A DNA stretch of 64,000 nucleotides from JASHPR01 sp963795055 (GTDB lineage: Bacteria > Actinomycetota > Actinomycetes > Streptosporangiales > Streptosporangiaceae), in contig CAWCGJ010000041.1 in the NCBI GenBank assembly GCA_963795055.1, forward strand, positions 1 through 64,000. The letters run 5' to 3'. Shown here in pieces: positions 38,036 to 46,591 of this stretch. The notes under the pieces were generated by a model, which saw only the letters and a program-made list of their open reading frames with translations, had not been told where the DNA came from and searched no databases. Both the position numbers and the translations under genes were made by a program. Each line of letters begins with the position of its first letter. Within the stretch, counting starts at the first letter, position 1.

Positions 38036-40555
38036 TCAGGCCGGGGCCGGACCGCCCAGCGCGGCCAGCGGGTGGCGGACCCGGACGCCGGAGCCGTCCC
38101 GGCGGCCGTCCGGCGGGGGCAGGTCGACCGGCGTGCCCGCTTCGGTCGCGCCGCGGGCGGGGCCCGGCCCGGCCCAGGCCAGCACCAGCACGTCCTCGCC
38201 CTTGAGGAACCGGTGGCAGCGGACGCCGCCGGTGGCGCGACCCTTCGGCGGGTACTCCGCGTAGGGCGTCACCTTCACGGTCACGGCCGACGTGCCGGGT
38301 AGCGCCCCGGCACTGCCCGCCACGGTCACCACGACGGGGGAGCCCCCGGCCGGGTCCACGGCGCCGAACCAGACCACCGAGGCCCGGGCCGCCAGCCTGA
38401 TCCCGGCCATCCCGGCGGCGGACCGGCCCTGCGGGCGCACCGCCGCCGCCCCGAACCTGAGCAGCTGTCCGTCACCGGTCACGAACACCAGGTCCTGCGC
38501 CTCGTCGGCCAGTTGCACCGCGCCGACCACCCGGTCGCCGTCCTTGAGCGCGATGATCTCGAACTCGGCCGCGTTCTGCGGGTAGTCGGGGGCCACCCGC
38601 TTGACCACGCCGCCGACGGTCCCGACCGCCAGCCCGGCGCCCGCCCCCGGCCCCGGGCCGTCCGCCGCCGCCAGCCCGACCACGGTCTCGCCGGCCCGCA
38701 GCGACAGGAACTCGCTGACCGGGGCGCCGCCGGACAGGCCGGGGGAGTGCGCGCTCGGCGGCAGCGCGGGCAGCTCTAGCACGCCGAGCCGGATCAGCCG
38801 GCCCTGCGAGGTCACCACGCCGATCGTGCCGCGCGCCGTGGACGGCACCGCCGAGACGATCGCGTCGTGCGCGGCGCGCGGCCCCGCGGCGTCGCGGCCG
38901 TTACGCCCGGGGGCGGGGGAGCCGTTGCGCTGCGGATCGCGGTCTTCTCCGGCGCTGGCCGTCCTGGCCAGCAGCCCCGCCGAGGACAGCAGCACCGTGC
39001 ACGGATCGTCGGCCACCTCCAGCGGCACCGCAGCCGTCCGGGCCGCGCCGCTGCTCTCCAGCAGCACCGTGCGGCGGGGGGTCGCGAACTTCTCGCTGAC
39101 GTCGGCCAGCTCAGCCGAGACCAGCTCGCGGAGCCGCTGCTCGGAGTCCAGGACCGCGGTGAGCTCGGCGATCTCACGCTCCAGGGTCTCGCGCTCGCGC
39201 TCCAGCTCCAGCCGGTCGTAGCGGGTCAGCCGGCGCAGCGGGGTGTCCAGGATGTACTGGGCCTGGATCGCCGAGAGGTCGAAGACGGCCATCAGCCGTT
39301 CCTTGGCGGCCGCCGCGTCGTCGCTGGTGCGGATCACCTGGATGACCTCGTCGATGTTGAGCAGCGCGATGAGCAGCCCGTCGACCAGGTGCATCCGGTC
39401 CTCGCGCTTGCGGCGCCGGAACTCGGTGCGGCGGCGGACGACCTCGATCCGGTGGTCGACGTAGATCTGCAGCAGCTCGCGCAGCCCGAGCAGCCGGGGC
39501 TGCCCGTCGACGAGGGCCACGTTATTGATGCCGAACGTGTCCTCCATCGGGGTCAGCCGGTACAGCTCCTCGAGCACGGCCTCGGGCACGAACCCGGAGC
39601 GCACCTCGATCACCAGCTGCAGCCCGCGGTGCCGGTCGGTCAGGTCCTTCAGGTCCGCGATGCCGGCCAGCTTCCTGGCCTGGACCAGCTCCCTGATCCT
39701 CTGGCTCACCTTCTCCGGGCCGATCCCGTACGGCAGCTCGGTGACCACGATCCCGGTGCGCCGCGGGGTGATCTTCTCGATCCGCGCCGCGGCCCGGGTG
39801 CGGAACGTCCCGCGACCGGTCTCGTAGGCCTCCCGGATCCCGTCCAGCCCGACGATCTTGCCGCCGGTGGGCAGGTCGGGCCCGGGCACGAACCGCATCA
39901 GCTCATCCAGGCCCGCGTCCGGGTGCGCGATCAGGTGCCGGGCCGCCGCCACGACCTCGCCGAGGTTGTGCGGGGCCATGTTGGTGGCCATCCCGACGGC
40001 GATCCCGGCAGCCCCGTTGACCAGCAGGTTCGGGATCGCGGCCGGGAGCACCTCCGGCTGGTTCTCGGTGCCGTCGTAGTTCGGCACGAAGTCGACCGTG
40101 TCCTCATCGAGCGACCTGGTCATCTCCACGGCCGCGGCGGCCAGCTTGGCCTCGGTGTAGCGGTACGCCGCCGCCCCGTCGTCCCCGCCCAGCGACCCGA
40201 AGTTGCCGTGCCCGTCGATCAGCGGGAGCCGCATCGCGAACGGCTGCTGCATCCGGACCAGCGCGTCGTAGATGGCCGAGTCCCCGTGCGGGTGCAGCCG
40301 CCCCATGACCGCGCCCACGACCTGGGCGCACTTGACGTACGCGTGCTGCGGCGTCAGGCCCATCTCGCTCATCAGGTACAGGATCCGGCGCTGCACGGGC
40401 TTGAGCCCGTCCCGGGCGTCGGGCAGGGCGCGCTGGTAGATCACCGAGTAGGCGTACTCGAGGTAGCTGCCCCGCATCTCCTCGGTGACGTCGATGTCGA
40501 CGATGGTCTCCTCGAAGTCCTCGGGAGGCGGGGTGGTCGTGGTGCGTCTGGCCAT
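38036..40555 (-). CDS. parC: DNA topoisomerase IV-type subunit A
   Basis: This is the DNA-cutting subunit, 839 residues. It begins MARRTTTTPPPEDFEETIVDIDV, closely like Streptomyces ParC, followed by EYAYSVIYQRALPDARDGLKPVQRRILY. The catalytic tyrosine is in AAYRYTEAKLA (usually AAMRYTE), and NYDGTENQPEVLPAAIPNLLVNGAAGIAVGMATNMAPHN is the breakage-reunion core. The C-terminal 300 residues form the beta-pinwheel, whose blades carry Ala/Gly/Pro-rich inserts (SAGEDRDPQRNGSPAPGRNG). No clear GyrA-box is seen, supporting ParC. The start at 40555 follows homologues; ATG 40564 is equally possible. Confidence 0.92.
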   Translation of the reverse strand: MARRTTTTPPPEDFEETIVDIDVTEEMRGSYLEYAYSVIYQRALPDARDGLKPVQRRILYLMSEMGLTPQHAYVKCAQVVGAVMGRLHPHGDSAIYDALVRMQQPFAMRLPLIDGHGNFGSLGGDDGAAAYRYTEAKLAAAAVEMTRSLDEDTVDFVPNYDGTENQPEVLPAAIPNLLVNGAAGIAVGMATNMAPHNLGEVVAAARHLIAHPDAGLDELMRFVPGPDLPTGGKIVGLDGIREAYETGRGTFRTRAAARIEKITPRRTGIVVTELPYGIGPEKVSQRIRELVQARKLAGIADLKDLTDRHRGLQLVIEVRSGFVPEAVLEELYRLTPMEDTFGINNVALVDGQPRLLGLRELLQIYVDHRIEVVRRRTEFRRRKREDRMHLVDGLLIALLNIDEVIQVIRTSDDAAAAKERLMAVFDLSAIQAQYILDTPLRRLTRYDRLELERERETLEREIAELTAVLDSEQRLRELVSAELADVSEKFATPRRTVLLESSGAARTAAVPLEVADDPCTVLLSSAGLLARTASAGEDRDPQRNGSPAPGRNGRDAAGPRAAHDAIVSAVPSTARGTIGVVTSQGRLIRLGVLELPALPPSAHSPGLSGGAPVSEFLSLRAGETVVGLAAADGPGPGAGAGLAVGTVGGVVKRVAPDYPQNAAEFEIIALKDGDRVVGAVQLADEAQDLVFVTGDGQLLRFGAAAVRPQGRSAAGMAGIRLAARASVVWFGAVDPAGGSPVVVTVAGSAGALPGTSAVTVKVTPYAEYPPKGRATGGVRCHRFLKGEDVLVLAWAGPGPARGATEAGTPVDLPPPDGRRDGSGVRVRHPLAALGGPAPA

Positions 40556-40632
40556 GACCGCCATTGTGCCTGCCCGCTGCGACAAGCGGGCCGCGGCGCG
40601 CGGGCGCGGCGCGCAGGCGCGGCGCGGCCGGG

Positions 40633-41406
40633 TCAGGTCGCGGAGAAGCCGCCGTCCACGAAGATGACCTGGCCGGTCACGTAGTCGCTGGCCCGGCTGG
40701 CCAGGAACACCGCGATGCCCTCGAAGTCCGCCGCCTCGCCGTTGCGCCCGATCATCGTGCGCGCGGCCAGCGCGGCCGACCGGGCCGGGTCGCTGGCCGC
40801 TTCCCGCGTCAGCGGCGTGATCACGAAGCCGGGGGAGACCGCGTTGCAGCACACCCCGCGGGCCGCCCACGCCTCGGACTGAGACCGGGTCAGCGAGACC
40901 AGGCCGCCCTTGGACGCCCCGTACCCCCCGCTGTTACCGAACGCCCGGACCGCCTGCTGGGACGCGATGTTGATGATCCGCCCCCAGCCGCGCTCGGCCA
41001 TCGGCGGGCCGAAGCGCTGGCCGAGCAGGAACGGGGCGGTCAGGTTGACGGCCATCGTCAGGTCCCACTCGCCCGCGGTCAGCGTGCCCAGCGGCGGCCG
41101 CAGGTTGATGCCGGCCGAGTTGACCAGGATGTCCGGCTCGCCGAACGCCGCCGCCGCCTCCCGCGCGCCGCGCTCCAGCGAGAAGCGGTCAGCCAGGTCC
41201 GCGCTGACCCACGCCACCTCAGAGCCGCCGGCGCGCAGCCCGTCGGCCGTCTGGGCCAGCGCGTCGTGGCCGCGGGCGACCAGCACGACCCGGGCGCCGG
41301 CCCCGGCCAGGGCCCGCGCGATCGCCCGGCCGATGCCGGAACTGCCGCCGGTGACGACGGCGACCCGGCCGTCGAGCGAGAACAACTCGCTGAGGTAATC
41401 AGTCAT
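40633..41406 (-). CDS. SDR-family NAD(P)-dependent oxidoreductase
   Basis: The 257-residue classical short-chain dehydrogenase has the nucleotide-binding TGGSSGIGRAIA (about residues 19-30), NSAGINLR, catalytic serine in IINIASQQ, and the YxxxK pair in GYGASKGGL. The C-terminus YVTGQVIFVDGGFSAT is typical. Its substrate is not evident; sequences like gluconate or 3-oxoacyl reductases are similar. It lies 78 bases downstream of nothing on its strand before parC, so it may be transcribed alone. Confidence 0.9.
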   Translation of the reverse strand: MTDYLSELFSLDGRVAVVTGGSSGIGRAIARALAGAGARVVLVARGHDALAQTADGLRAGGSEVAWVSADLADRFSLERGAREAAAAFGEPDILVNSAGINLRPPLGTLTAGEWDLTMAVNLTAPFLLGQRFGPPMAERGWGRIINIASQQAVRAFGNSGGYGASKGGLVSLTRSQSEAWAARGVCCNAVSPGFVITPLTREAASDPARSAALAARTMIGRNGEAADFEGIAVFLASRASDYVTGQVIFVDGGFSAT

Positions 41407-41518
41407 GAGCGATTTGAACCCTTTTCGTCCGCCGACCTTGGCTCAGGGTACGCGGGCAGCCATGAGGAGGATGAAAAAGGCTCATCTGCCGTGGCTGGAG
41501 ATCCTTAGCCGACGGGCT

Positions 41519-41539
41519 TAATGTTAGCGATATGGCTAA
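41519..41539 (+). promoter_or_regulatory. Leaderless promoter with ArsR-type operator over the start codon
   Basis: TAATGT (41519-41524) is a -10-like box ending seven bases before the ATG at 41532. TTAGC-GATATG-GCTAA (41524-41539) is a perfect five-base inverted repeat that covers the start site and start codon. A related half-site pair, TTAGCC and GGGCTTAA, lies immediately upstream (41505-41521). The ArsR-family regulator encoded in this operon is the obvious candidate ligand. Confidence 0.6.
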
Positions 41540-41852
41540 TGAAACGGTGGTCTGCACCTACCGGGTCCGGGCCGACGCGGAGGAGCGCTTCGCCGAGTTG
41601 CTCCGCGGCCACTGGCGGACGCTGCACCGCCTCGGCTTCGTGGCCGGCGAGCCGCCGCTGGTGCTGCGAGGCACCGATGGCGGGCTCACCTACGTCGAGG
41701 TCTTTACCTGGGTCGAGGGCGGTTTCGGCCTGGCGCACGAGCACCCGGACGTGCTCACGATCTGGGAGGCGATGGACCCGCTGCTCGAGGAGCGCGACGG
41801 CCGGCCCAAGTGGGAGTTCCCCCACTTCGTGCGGGTGGCTGCGGGGGCGTGA
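41532..41852 (+). CDS. Small protein with dimeric alpha/beta-barrel-like sequence
   Basis: The 106-residue protein (VVCTYRVRADAEERFAELLRGHW, VEVFTWVEGGFGLAHEHPDVLTIWEAMDPLLEE) looks like a member of the ferredoxin-like dimeric barrel group that includes antibiotic-biosynthesis monooxygenases; the E-x-F-x-W and H-P-x-V-x-x-x-W pattern is typical of small actinobacterial members. No catalytic role can be assigned. The GTG of the ArsR gene overlaps its stop by four bases, so the two are coupled. Confidence 0.65.
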   Translation: MANETVVCTYRVRADAEERFAELLRGHWRTLHRLGFVAGEPPLVLRGTDGGLTYVEVFTWVEGGFGLAHEHPDVLTIWEAMDPLLEERDGRPKWEFPHFVRVAAGA

Positions 41853-42187
41853 CCGCTCAGCCCCAGGGGATCGCGGACCTCGAGGCCCTGGAGTCGGTGT
41901 TCGGGGCCCTCGCGCACCAGTCGCGGCGGACGATACTACTCGTGCTGCTGGCCCGGGGCGGCGAGATGACCTCCGGCGACATCGCCGGCCGGTTTGACTG
42001 CTCGTGGCCGACCACGACCCGGCACCTGAGAATCCTGGAGGACGCGGGGCTGGTACACGCGGCGCTGCGCGGGAGGCAGCGCGTCTACCGGCTGGACGTC
42101 CGCCGGCTGCGCTCGGTGGCGGGCGGCTGGCTGGCGCGCTTCGAGCTGCCGCCGGCCGACTCGCCCGGCGGCGATGCCGCCGGCTGA
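41849..42187 (+). CDS. ArsR-family winged-helix regulator
   Basis: The 112-residue protein has the ArsR HTH: LESVFGALAHQSRRTILLVLLARGGEMTSGDIAGRFDCSWPTTTRHLRILEDAGLVHAALRGRQRVYRLD. No metal-binding cysteine motif is present in the recognition helix (ELCVCDL is absent; FDCSW has only one Cys), so it is probably not a metal sensor. The closest subgroup pairs with SRPBCC or barrel proteins. Start GTG 41849 overlaps the previous stop (GTGA). It probably represses its own operon through the TTAGC-N6-GCTAA repeat. Confidence 0.88.
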   Translation: MTAQPQGIADLEALESVFGALAHQSRRTILLVLLARGGEMTSGDIAGRFDCSWPTTTRHLRILEDAGLVHAALRGRQRVYRLDVRRLRSVAGGWLARFELPPADSPGGDAAG

Positions 42188-42222
42188 CTGGGTCCGGCAT
42201 TACTGTGTACGCCAAGCGCTGT

Positions 42223-42226
42223 TCCC
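42223..42226. repeat. Target-site duplication, left copy
   Basis: TCCC directly precedes the left terminal repeat of the IS1182-type element; the same four bases follow the right repeat at 44049-44052. Confidence 0.65.
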
Positions 42227-44048
42227 GGGGCTGTCGCGGAATCGGTTTCTGACCGGTCGGCGTGCCGTCTGGCCTGGTAAGCAGCGGTTTGCAATGATTT
42301 GATCATGGCGAAACGGTTCCGTCCGGTGCACCGGGATCAGCCGTTCCTGCTGCCGCCGGATATGCGGGAGTGGCTGCCGGCTGGTCACCTGGCGTGGTTC
42401 GTGATCGATGCGGTGGACGTGCTGGACATCTCGCGGTTCGCGGCCCGCCAGACGCCGCGCGGGTCGGTGGCGGGCCGGGCGGCATATGACCCTCGGGTGC
42501 TGCTGGGGCTGCTGGCGTACGGGTACGCGGTGGGGGTGCGGTCGTCGCGGCGGATCGAGCGGGCGTGCCGCGAGGATGTGGCGTTCCGGGTGATCTGCGC
42601 GCAGGATGTCCCCGATCATGCGACGACCGCGCGGTTCCGGCGGGAGCATTTCGCGGACCCGGCGGCGATGGGGCAGCTGTTCGGCGAGGTGCTGGTGCTG
42701 GCGGCGCGGGCCGGTCTGGGCAAGCTGGGGCAGATCGCGGTGGACGGGACGAAGATCGCCGCCAGCGCGTCGAAGGACGCCAACCGCACCGAGGCGGGGC
42801 TGCGGGAGCTGGCCCGGCAGATCCTGGCCGAGGCGGAGGCGGTGGATGCGGCCGAGGATGCGCTGTTCGGGGAGGCCCGCGGGGATGAGCTGCCGGACGA
42901 GCTGGCTGATCCGGTGACCCGCAGGGAGCGGATCCGCAAGGCGCTGGCCGGGCTGGAAGCCGAGCGCGCGGCTGCACAGCAGAAGCGGGACCAGCAGGCC
43001 AGCGCCTATCTGGAGCGGCATGAGGCCGGCCGTGGCGGCCGGGCGCCCCGGCAGGCGCGGGTCGCGGCTGCACAGGCGAAGCTGGACCGTGAGATCGCCC
43101 GCTACCAGGCCAAGACCGCGGCCCGGCAGGCTCGCGCGAAGGCGGCCCGCCAGGCCGGGCGCCGGGTGCCCGCTGGCAAGCCGCCGGTGCCGGTCAGCGA
43201 GTACTGCCGGGTCAAGGCCGCCGCCGCCAGGCTGGCCAGCGCCAAGGCCAGCGCCGCCCAGCCCGTGCCGGGGGCCGCCGCGGAGGGCGAAGACCGCGGC
43301 CCGGTACGCAACATCACCGACCCCGATTCGCGGCTGATGCCGGTGCGCGGCGGCGGGTTCATCCAGGGCCTGAACGCCCAGGCGGTCTTCAGCACCGACG
43401 GGCTGTGCCTGGCCGCCAGAGTCACCCAGGACACCACCGACTACGCCAGCTTCGAGCCCATGATGCGCGAGGCCCAGGCCACGCAGGACCTGCTGCGCGC
43501 TCACGCGCGCGGACCGCTGCACCGGCTGCGCGCCAAGATCGGCGTCATGCTCGCCGACGCCGGGTACTGCTCGGAACCCAACTTGACCTGCCCCGGCCCG
43601 GACCGCCTGATCGCCGTCGGCAAGCGCCGCGACCTCGAGCACGCCACCAGCGACCACCCTGCCGCGGCCGCGGGGGGCCGCGGCGGCCAGGCGGCCGCGG
43701 CCATGGCTGCCCGGCTGGCCACTCCCCAGGGCCTGGTCACCTACCGGCGCCGCGGCCCGCTCGCCGAAGGCCCGTTCGGCAACACCAAGCACAACCGCGG
43801 CTTCCGCCGGTTCTCCCTGCGCGGGCTGCCCCGCGCCGAGGGGGAATGGGCTTTCCAGAACGCGGCCGGCAACCTCCTGAAGATCCACGCCACCGGGTGG
43901 CAGCCAGCGGCGGCGCCCTAAACCGCCACCACTCGCCCCAGACCCCGGGTAATCGCCGGCCCGGGCCATCCAGACCCCCCGACCAAACCCGGCACCGCTG
44001 ACCGCTGACCGCAACAGCCCAGGCATCAGACAATTCCGCGACAGCCCC
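42227..44048 (+). mobile_element. Complete IS1182-family insertion sequence (1822 bases)
   Basis: The element is bounded by inverted terminal repeats GGGGCTGTCGCGGAAT (42227-42242) and its exact complement ATTCCGCGACAGCCCC (44033-44048). Both sides are flanked by TCCC, a four-base target duplication. It carries one intact transposase gene. It lies between the ArsR gene and the PfkB-kinase gene, where no coding sequence appears to be broken. Intact ends and duplication suggest a recent insertion. Confidence 0.88.
42305..43921 (+). CDS. IS1182-family DDE transposase
   Basis: The 538-residue transposase begins MAKRFRPVHRDQPFLLPPDMREWLP, the typical IS1182 opening, followed by DPRVLLGLLAYGYAVGVRSSRRIERAC and ARFRREHF. 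The DDE residues appear in QIAVDGTKIAAS, VMLADAGYCSEPN and PLAEGPFGNTKHNRGFRRFSLRG. A long basic coiled-coil-like insert (about 160-330, rich in Ala, Arg, Gln and Lys) separates the first and second aspartates, as in related elements. The frame is intact, so the enzyme may be active. The ATG at 42305 lacks a strong ribosome-binding site. Confidence 0.93.
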   Translation: MAKRFRPVHRDQPFLLPPDMREWLPAGHLAWFVIDAVDVLDISRFAARQTPRGSVAGRAAYDPRVLLGLLAYGYAVGVRSSRRIERACREDVAFRVICAQDVPDHATTARFRREHFADPAAMGQLFGEVLVLAARAGLGKLGQIAVDGTKIAASASKDANRTEAGLRELARQILAEAEAVDAAEDALFGEARGDELPDELADPVTRRERIRKALAGLEAERAAAQQKRDQQASAYLERHEAGRGGRAPRQARVAAAQAKLDREIARYQAKTAARQARAKAARQAGRRVPAGKPPVPVSEYCRVKAAAARLASAKASAAQPVPGAAAEGEDRGPVRNITDPDSRLMPVRGGGFIQGLNAQAVFSTDGLCLAARVTQDTTDYASFEPMMREAQATQDLLRAHARGPLHRLRAKIGVMLADAGYCSEPNLTCPGPDRLIAVGKRRDLEHATSDHPAAAAGGRGGQAAAAMAARLATPQGLVTYRRRGPLAEGPFGNTKHNRGFRRFSLRGLPRAEGEWAFQNAAGNLLKIHATGWQPAAAP

Positions 44049-44052
44049 TCCC
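44049..44052. repeat. Target-site duplication, right copy
   Basis: TCCC follows the right terminal repeat of the IS1182-type element and repeats the bases at 42223-42226. Confidence 0.65.
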
Positions 44053-44113
44053 ACGGCACTTATCGAACACACGTGCCCGTAACGGCGGATGCGGCGGAGC
44101 GCCGGGCGGCCCG

Positions 44114-45007
44114 CTACAGCGCGGGCCGTGCGCCGACCAGGCTCAGGGCGCGGGCCGCGAGGCGGCAGCCGCTGGCCAGCGCCTCCCCCGGGGGCTTCTT
44201 GTCCAGCCAGGGCGGCAGGAACCCCGCGCAGAACGCGTCCCCGGCCCCGGTCCCGTCCACGATCCGCTCGACCGGCGGCCCGGGGACCCGGAACGGGTCC
44301 GGGCGGCCGTTGGCGTAGAACAGGGCGCCCTCGGCCCCGAGCTTCATCACGACCTGCGGATACCAGGCGTTCAGCACCCGCGCGGCCTGCTCGGGCTGGT
44401 CCCGGCCGGTGAGCACGCGGGCCTGGTCGCCGTTCACGAACAGCAGCGTGGCCCCGTTGGTCAGCTGCAGGAACGGCTCCGCGCCGACCCGCTCCAGCGG
44501 CGCGGCGGAGGCGCCGTCCACCGACACGGTCATCCCGGCGCGCTGCGCGTGGCTGAAGGCGGCCAGCGCGGCCGGCCGGGAGCCCTCGTTGAGCAGCGTG
44601 TAGCCGGAGACATGCAGGTGGCTGCCGGGGGTGAACAGGTCCTTGGGCAGGTCGTCGGAGGATAGCGCCGCGTTCGCCCCGGGGTCGGAGAGCATGGTGT
44701 GGTCGCCCTTGTGGGTGACCATCACCACGCAGGTCCCCGTCGGCCGCTCCGGGTCCATGACCAGCCTGGCGTCGACGCCGTAGCCCATCAGCTCCATGTC
44801 CCGGTTACGGCCGGCGATGTCGGCGCCGCGCCGTCCGACGAACGCCACCTCGGCGCCGTCCACCGCGAGCCAGGCGGCTATGTTGGCGCCAGACCCCCCG
44901 CCGTGCATGGTTACCGTGGCGGGCGTATCGCTCCCCTTGGACAGCGGGAGCGCCGCGTGGGCGACCGTGTCGGTCATGAGATCACCAACGACGACAACGC
45001 GCGTCAT
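44114..45007 (-). CDS. PfkB-family carbohydrate or nucleoside kinase
   Basis: The 297-residue ribokinase-like protein starts VVVVGDLMTDTVA and contains HGGGSGANIAAWLAVDGAEVAFVGRRGAD, TLLFVNGDQARVLTG, VVMKLGAEGALFY and the catalytic VDGTGAGDAFCAGFL, where the aspartate of GAGD is the base. Substrates of this group include ribose, fructose, adenosine and others; I cannot choose. Its promoter should lie in the AT-rich 45008-45130. The IS1182 element ends 60 bases past its 3' end. Confidence 0.9.
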   Translation of the reverse strand: MTRVVVVGDLMTDTVAHAALPLSKGSDTPATVTMHGGGSGANIAAWLAVDGAEVAFVGRRGADIAGRNRDMELMGYGVDARLVMDPERPTGTCVVMVTHKGDHTMLSDPGANAALSSDDLPKDLFTPGSHLHVSGYTLLNEGSRPAALAAFSHAQRAGMTVSVDGASAAPLERVGAEPFLQLTNGATLLFVNGDQARVLTGRDQPEQAARVLNAWYPQVVMKLGAEGALFYANGRPDPFRVPGPPVERIVDGTGAGDAFCAGFLPPWLDKKPPGEALASGCRLAARALSLVGARPAL

Positions 45008-45152
45008 GTCGTCACCACCTTGATCGCGTGGCTGAACTAAGAGCTGCCCCGAAGCGCGCCAGTGCTTTTGGTGCTAGCGCATAGAACTTAACAGTTTCGC
45101 AGAGTAGTCTCTCCCCCTTCGGGTTCCGAATCCCTGAATAGTGGCGATTCGG

Positions 45153-46226
45153 TCAGGCGGGAAGGGTCAGGGCCCGGCCCGCGACCATCAGCACCGTCTC
45201 CTCGGACTCGGCGGCGAGCCGCTGGTTGAGCCACCCCAGCTGGTCACGGAACAGCCGCCCGGCCCGGGTCGGGGGGTGCACGCTCGAGCCCACCTCGTCA
45301 CTCACCGCCACCACGCGGGTCCGGGTCTGCCGCCACGCCCCGACCAGCTCGTCGACCCTCGCGGCGATCTGCCCCGCCGCCTGCCCGCCGTCCGCGGCCC
45401 ACGCGCCGGCCTCGTGCATGACCGCCGCCAGCCAGGTCCCGGCCCCGTCGAAGAGAACGGACCCGGACTCCGAACGCAACGTCCGCGCCGCATCGAGGCT
45501 CTCCACGGTGCGCCACCACGGGGGCCTTCGTGACCGGTGCGCCGCCACCCGCTCGGCCCACTCGGGATCGTCCCCGGGCCGGGCGCCGGCCGGGTACGGG
45601 CCTGCGGCCAGGTACGTCACCCGCGGCTCGGCGGCCAGCCTGAGCTCGGCGTGCCGTGACTTCCCCGACCGCGCGCCGCCCAGCACCAGGACCCGGCGCG
45701 GCGGTCCCGGGGTCACCGCTCCGCCCGTCGTCGCGCCCGGGGTTACCGCCAGCACGTCGCCGTCCCGGGGCACGATGACCCCCCAGAACCGGCACCGCCG
45801 GGCCAGTTCCTCCTCGGAGGAGACCCGGTGATCGGCGTGCCACACGGCGGCCACGGTCCCGGCGCGCACCAGGCCCCGGTGGCGCAGCGCGCCGAGCTGG
45901 GCCGGATCGTCCAGCAGGTCCAGCAGCACGAGGTCGTAGGGTTCCGTGCCAGGGGGCGGCTGCGGCGTGACGCCCGATCCGTCGGCGACCAGCAGCCGGC
46001 CGCCGTCGGGGCCGGTCACCGTCCAGCCGCCCGGCATCCGGCCGGCCTGGTACCCGGCAGGCGTCCCGGGCGCCGGGCCCGGCCCCAGCCGCAGCACCCC
46101 GTCCACGAGCACCAGCGCGGGAGCGCGTCGGCGGCCGGCCGCCGCGGCCGCGGCGCAGGACGCGCAGCGGCAGCCCGGCCGCGGCCAGCCGCCGCGGCCG
46201 CCGGTGCCCGCCAGGCGGACGTCCAT
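45153..46226 (-). CDS. cobU: Adenosylcobinamide kinase/guanylyltransferase with an N-terminal MBL-like remnant
   Basis: CobU phosphorylates adenosylcobinamide and then attaches GMP in cobalamin assembly. The enzyme domain is residues 177-357: P-loop VLVLGGARSGKSRHAE, VTYLAAGP, the RxxHRxxRPPWWRTVES segment, and VVAVSDEVGSSVHPPTRAGRLFRDQLGWLNQRLA. The first 170 residues begin MDVRLAGTGGRGGWPRPGCRCASC, the opening of a metallo-beta-lactamase fold, but the HxHxDH metal motif is absent, so that half is probably degenerate or structural. This fusion is seen in other actinobacteria. It supplies the cofactor used by NrdJ elsewhere in the window. No other cob genes are adjacent. Confidence 0.9.
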   Translation of the reverse strand: MDVRLAGTGGRGGWPRPGCRCASCAAAAAAGRRRAPALVLVDGVLRLGPGPAPGTPAGYQAGRMPGGWTVTGPDGGRLLVADGSGVTPQPPPGTEPYDLVLLDLLDDPAQLGALRHRGLVRAGTVAAVWHADHRVSSEEELARRCRFWGVIVPRDGDVLAVTPGATTGGAVTPGPPRRVLVLGGARSGKSRHAELRLAAEPRVTYLAAGPYPAGARPGDDPEWAERVAAHRSRRPPWWRTVESLDAARTLRSESGSVLFDGAGTWLAAVMHEAGAWAADGGQAAGQIAARVDELVGAWRQTRTRVVAVSDEVGSSVHPPTRAGRLFRDQLGWLNQRLAAESEETVLMVAGRALTLPA

Positions 46227-46260
46227 CAGCGCCTGCGTCCGGTCCGGCCCGGGCGGTGGC

Positions 46261-46266
46261 TAAGAT
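46261..46266 (+). promoter_or_regulatory. -10 box of a leaderless gene
   Basis: TAAGAT fits the actinobacterial -10 consensus and ends nine bases before the ATG at 46275, so the transcript should start at or within a base or two of that codon. No ribosome-binding site is present, consistent with leaderless translation. Confidence 0.55.
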
Positions 46267-46274
46267 CTGGCCAC

Positions 46275-46484
46275 ATGAGCTGGACCTGGCAGCTGGAGAA
46301 GGAAGATGGCACCGTGCTCGCCTCGCGCGGCCTGCCGAAGGAGTCCTTCGGGAGTCAGGGCGACGCGGAGAGCTGGATCGGCGAGAACTGGCGGACCCTG
46401 CTGGACGCCGGGGTTGACCAGGTGACCTTGCTGGAGGACGGCCGGCCCCAGTACGGCCCGATGAGCCTGCATCCCGGTCATTGA
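46275..46484 (+). CDS. Conserved small actinobacterial protein
   Basis: The 69-residue protein (MSWTWQLEKEDGTVLA, FGSQGDAESWIGENWRTLLDAGVDQVTLLEDGR, YGPMSL) closely resembles a small uncharacterised protein common in streptomycetes, with the same SWTW start and YGPMSL end. No function is known. It appears leaderless (see the TAAGAT box). It is divergent from cobU. Confidence 0.85.
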   Translation: MSWTWQLEKEDGTVLASRGLPKESFGSQGDAESWIGENWRTLLDAGVDQVTLLEDGRPQYGPMSLHPGH

Positions 46485-46591
46485 CTTCCACTCCGCCAGC
46501 AGCACAACCACCCCGCCCGACCGGCTCACGTCCCGCCGCCTTCACCACCAGCCCGAAGGTCGGCGCACTGGCGGCCCTCTTAGTAGCCGGG

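Noticed and set aside
45100..45140. T-loop-like GGGTTCCGAATCCC suggesting a tRNA
   Set aside because: It has an extra base and no cloverleaf could be drawn around it.
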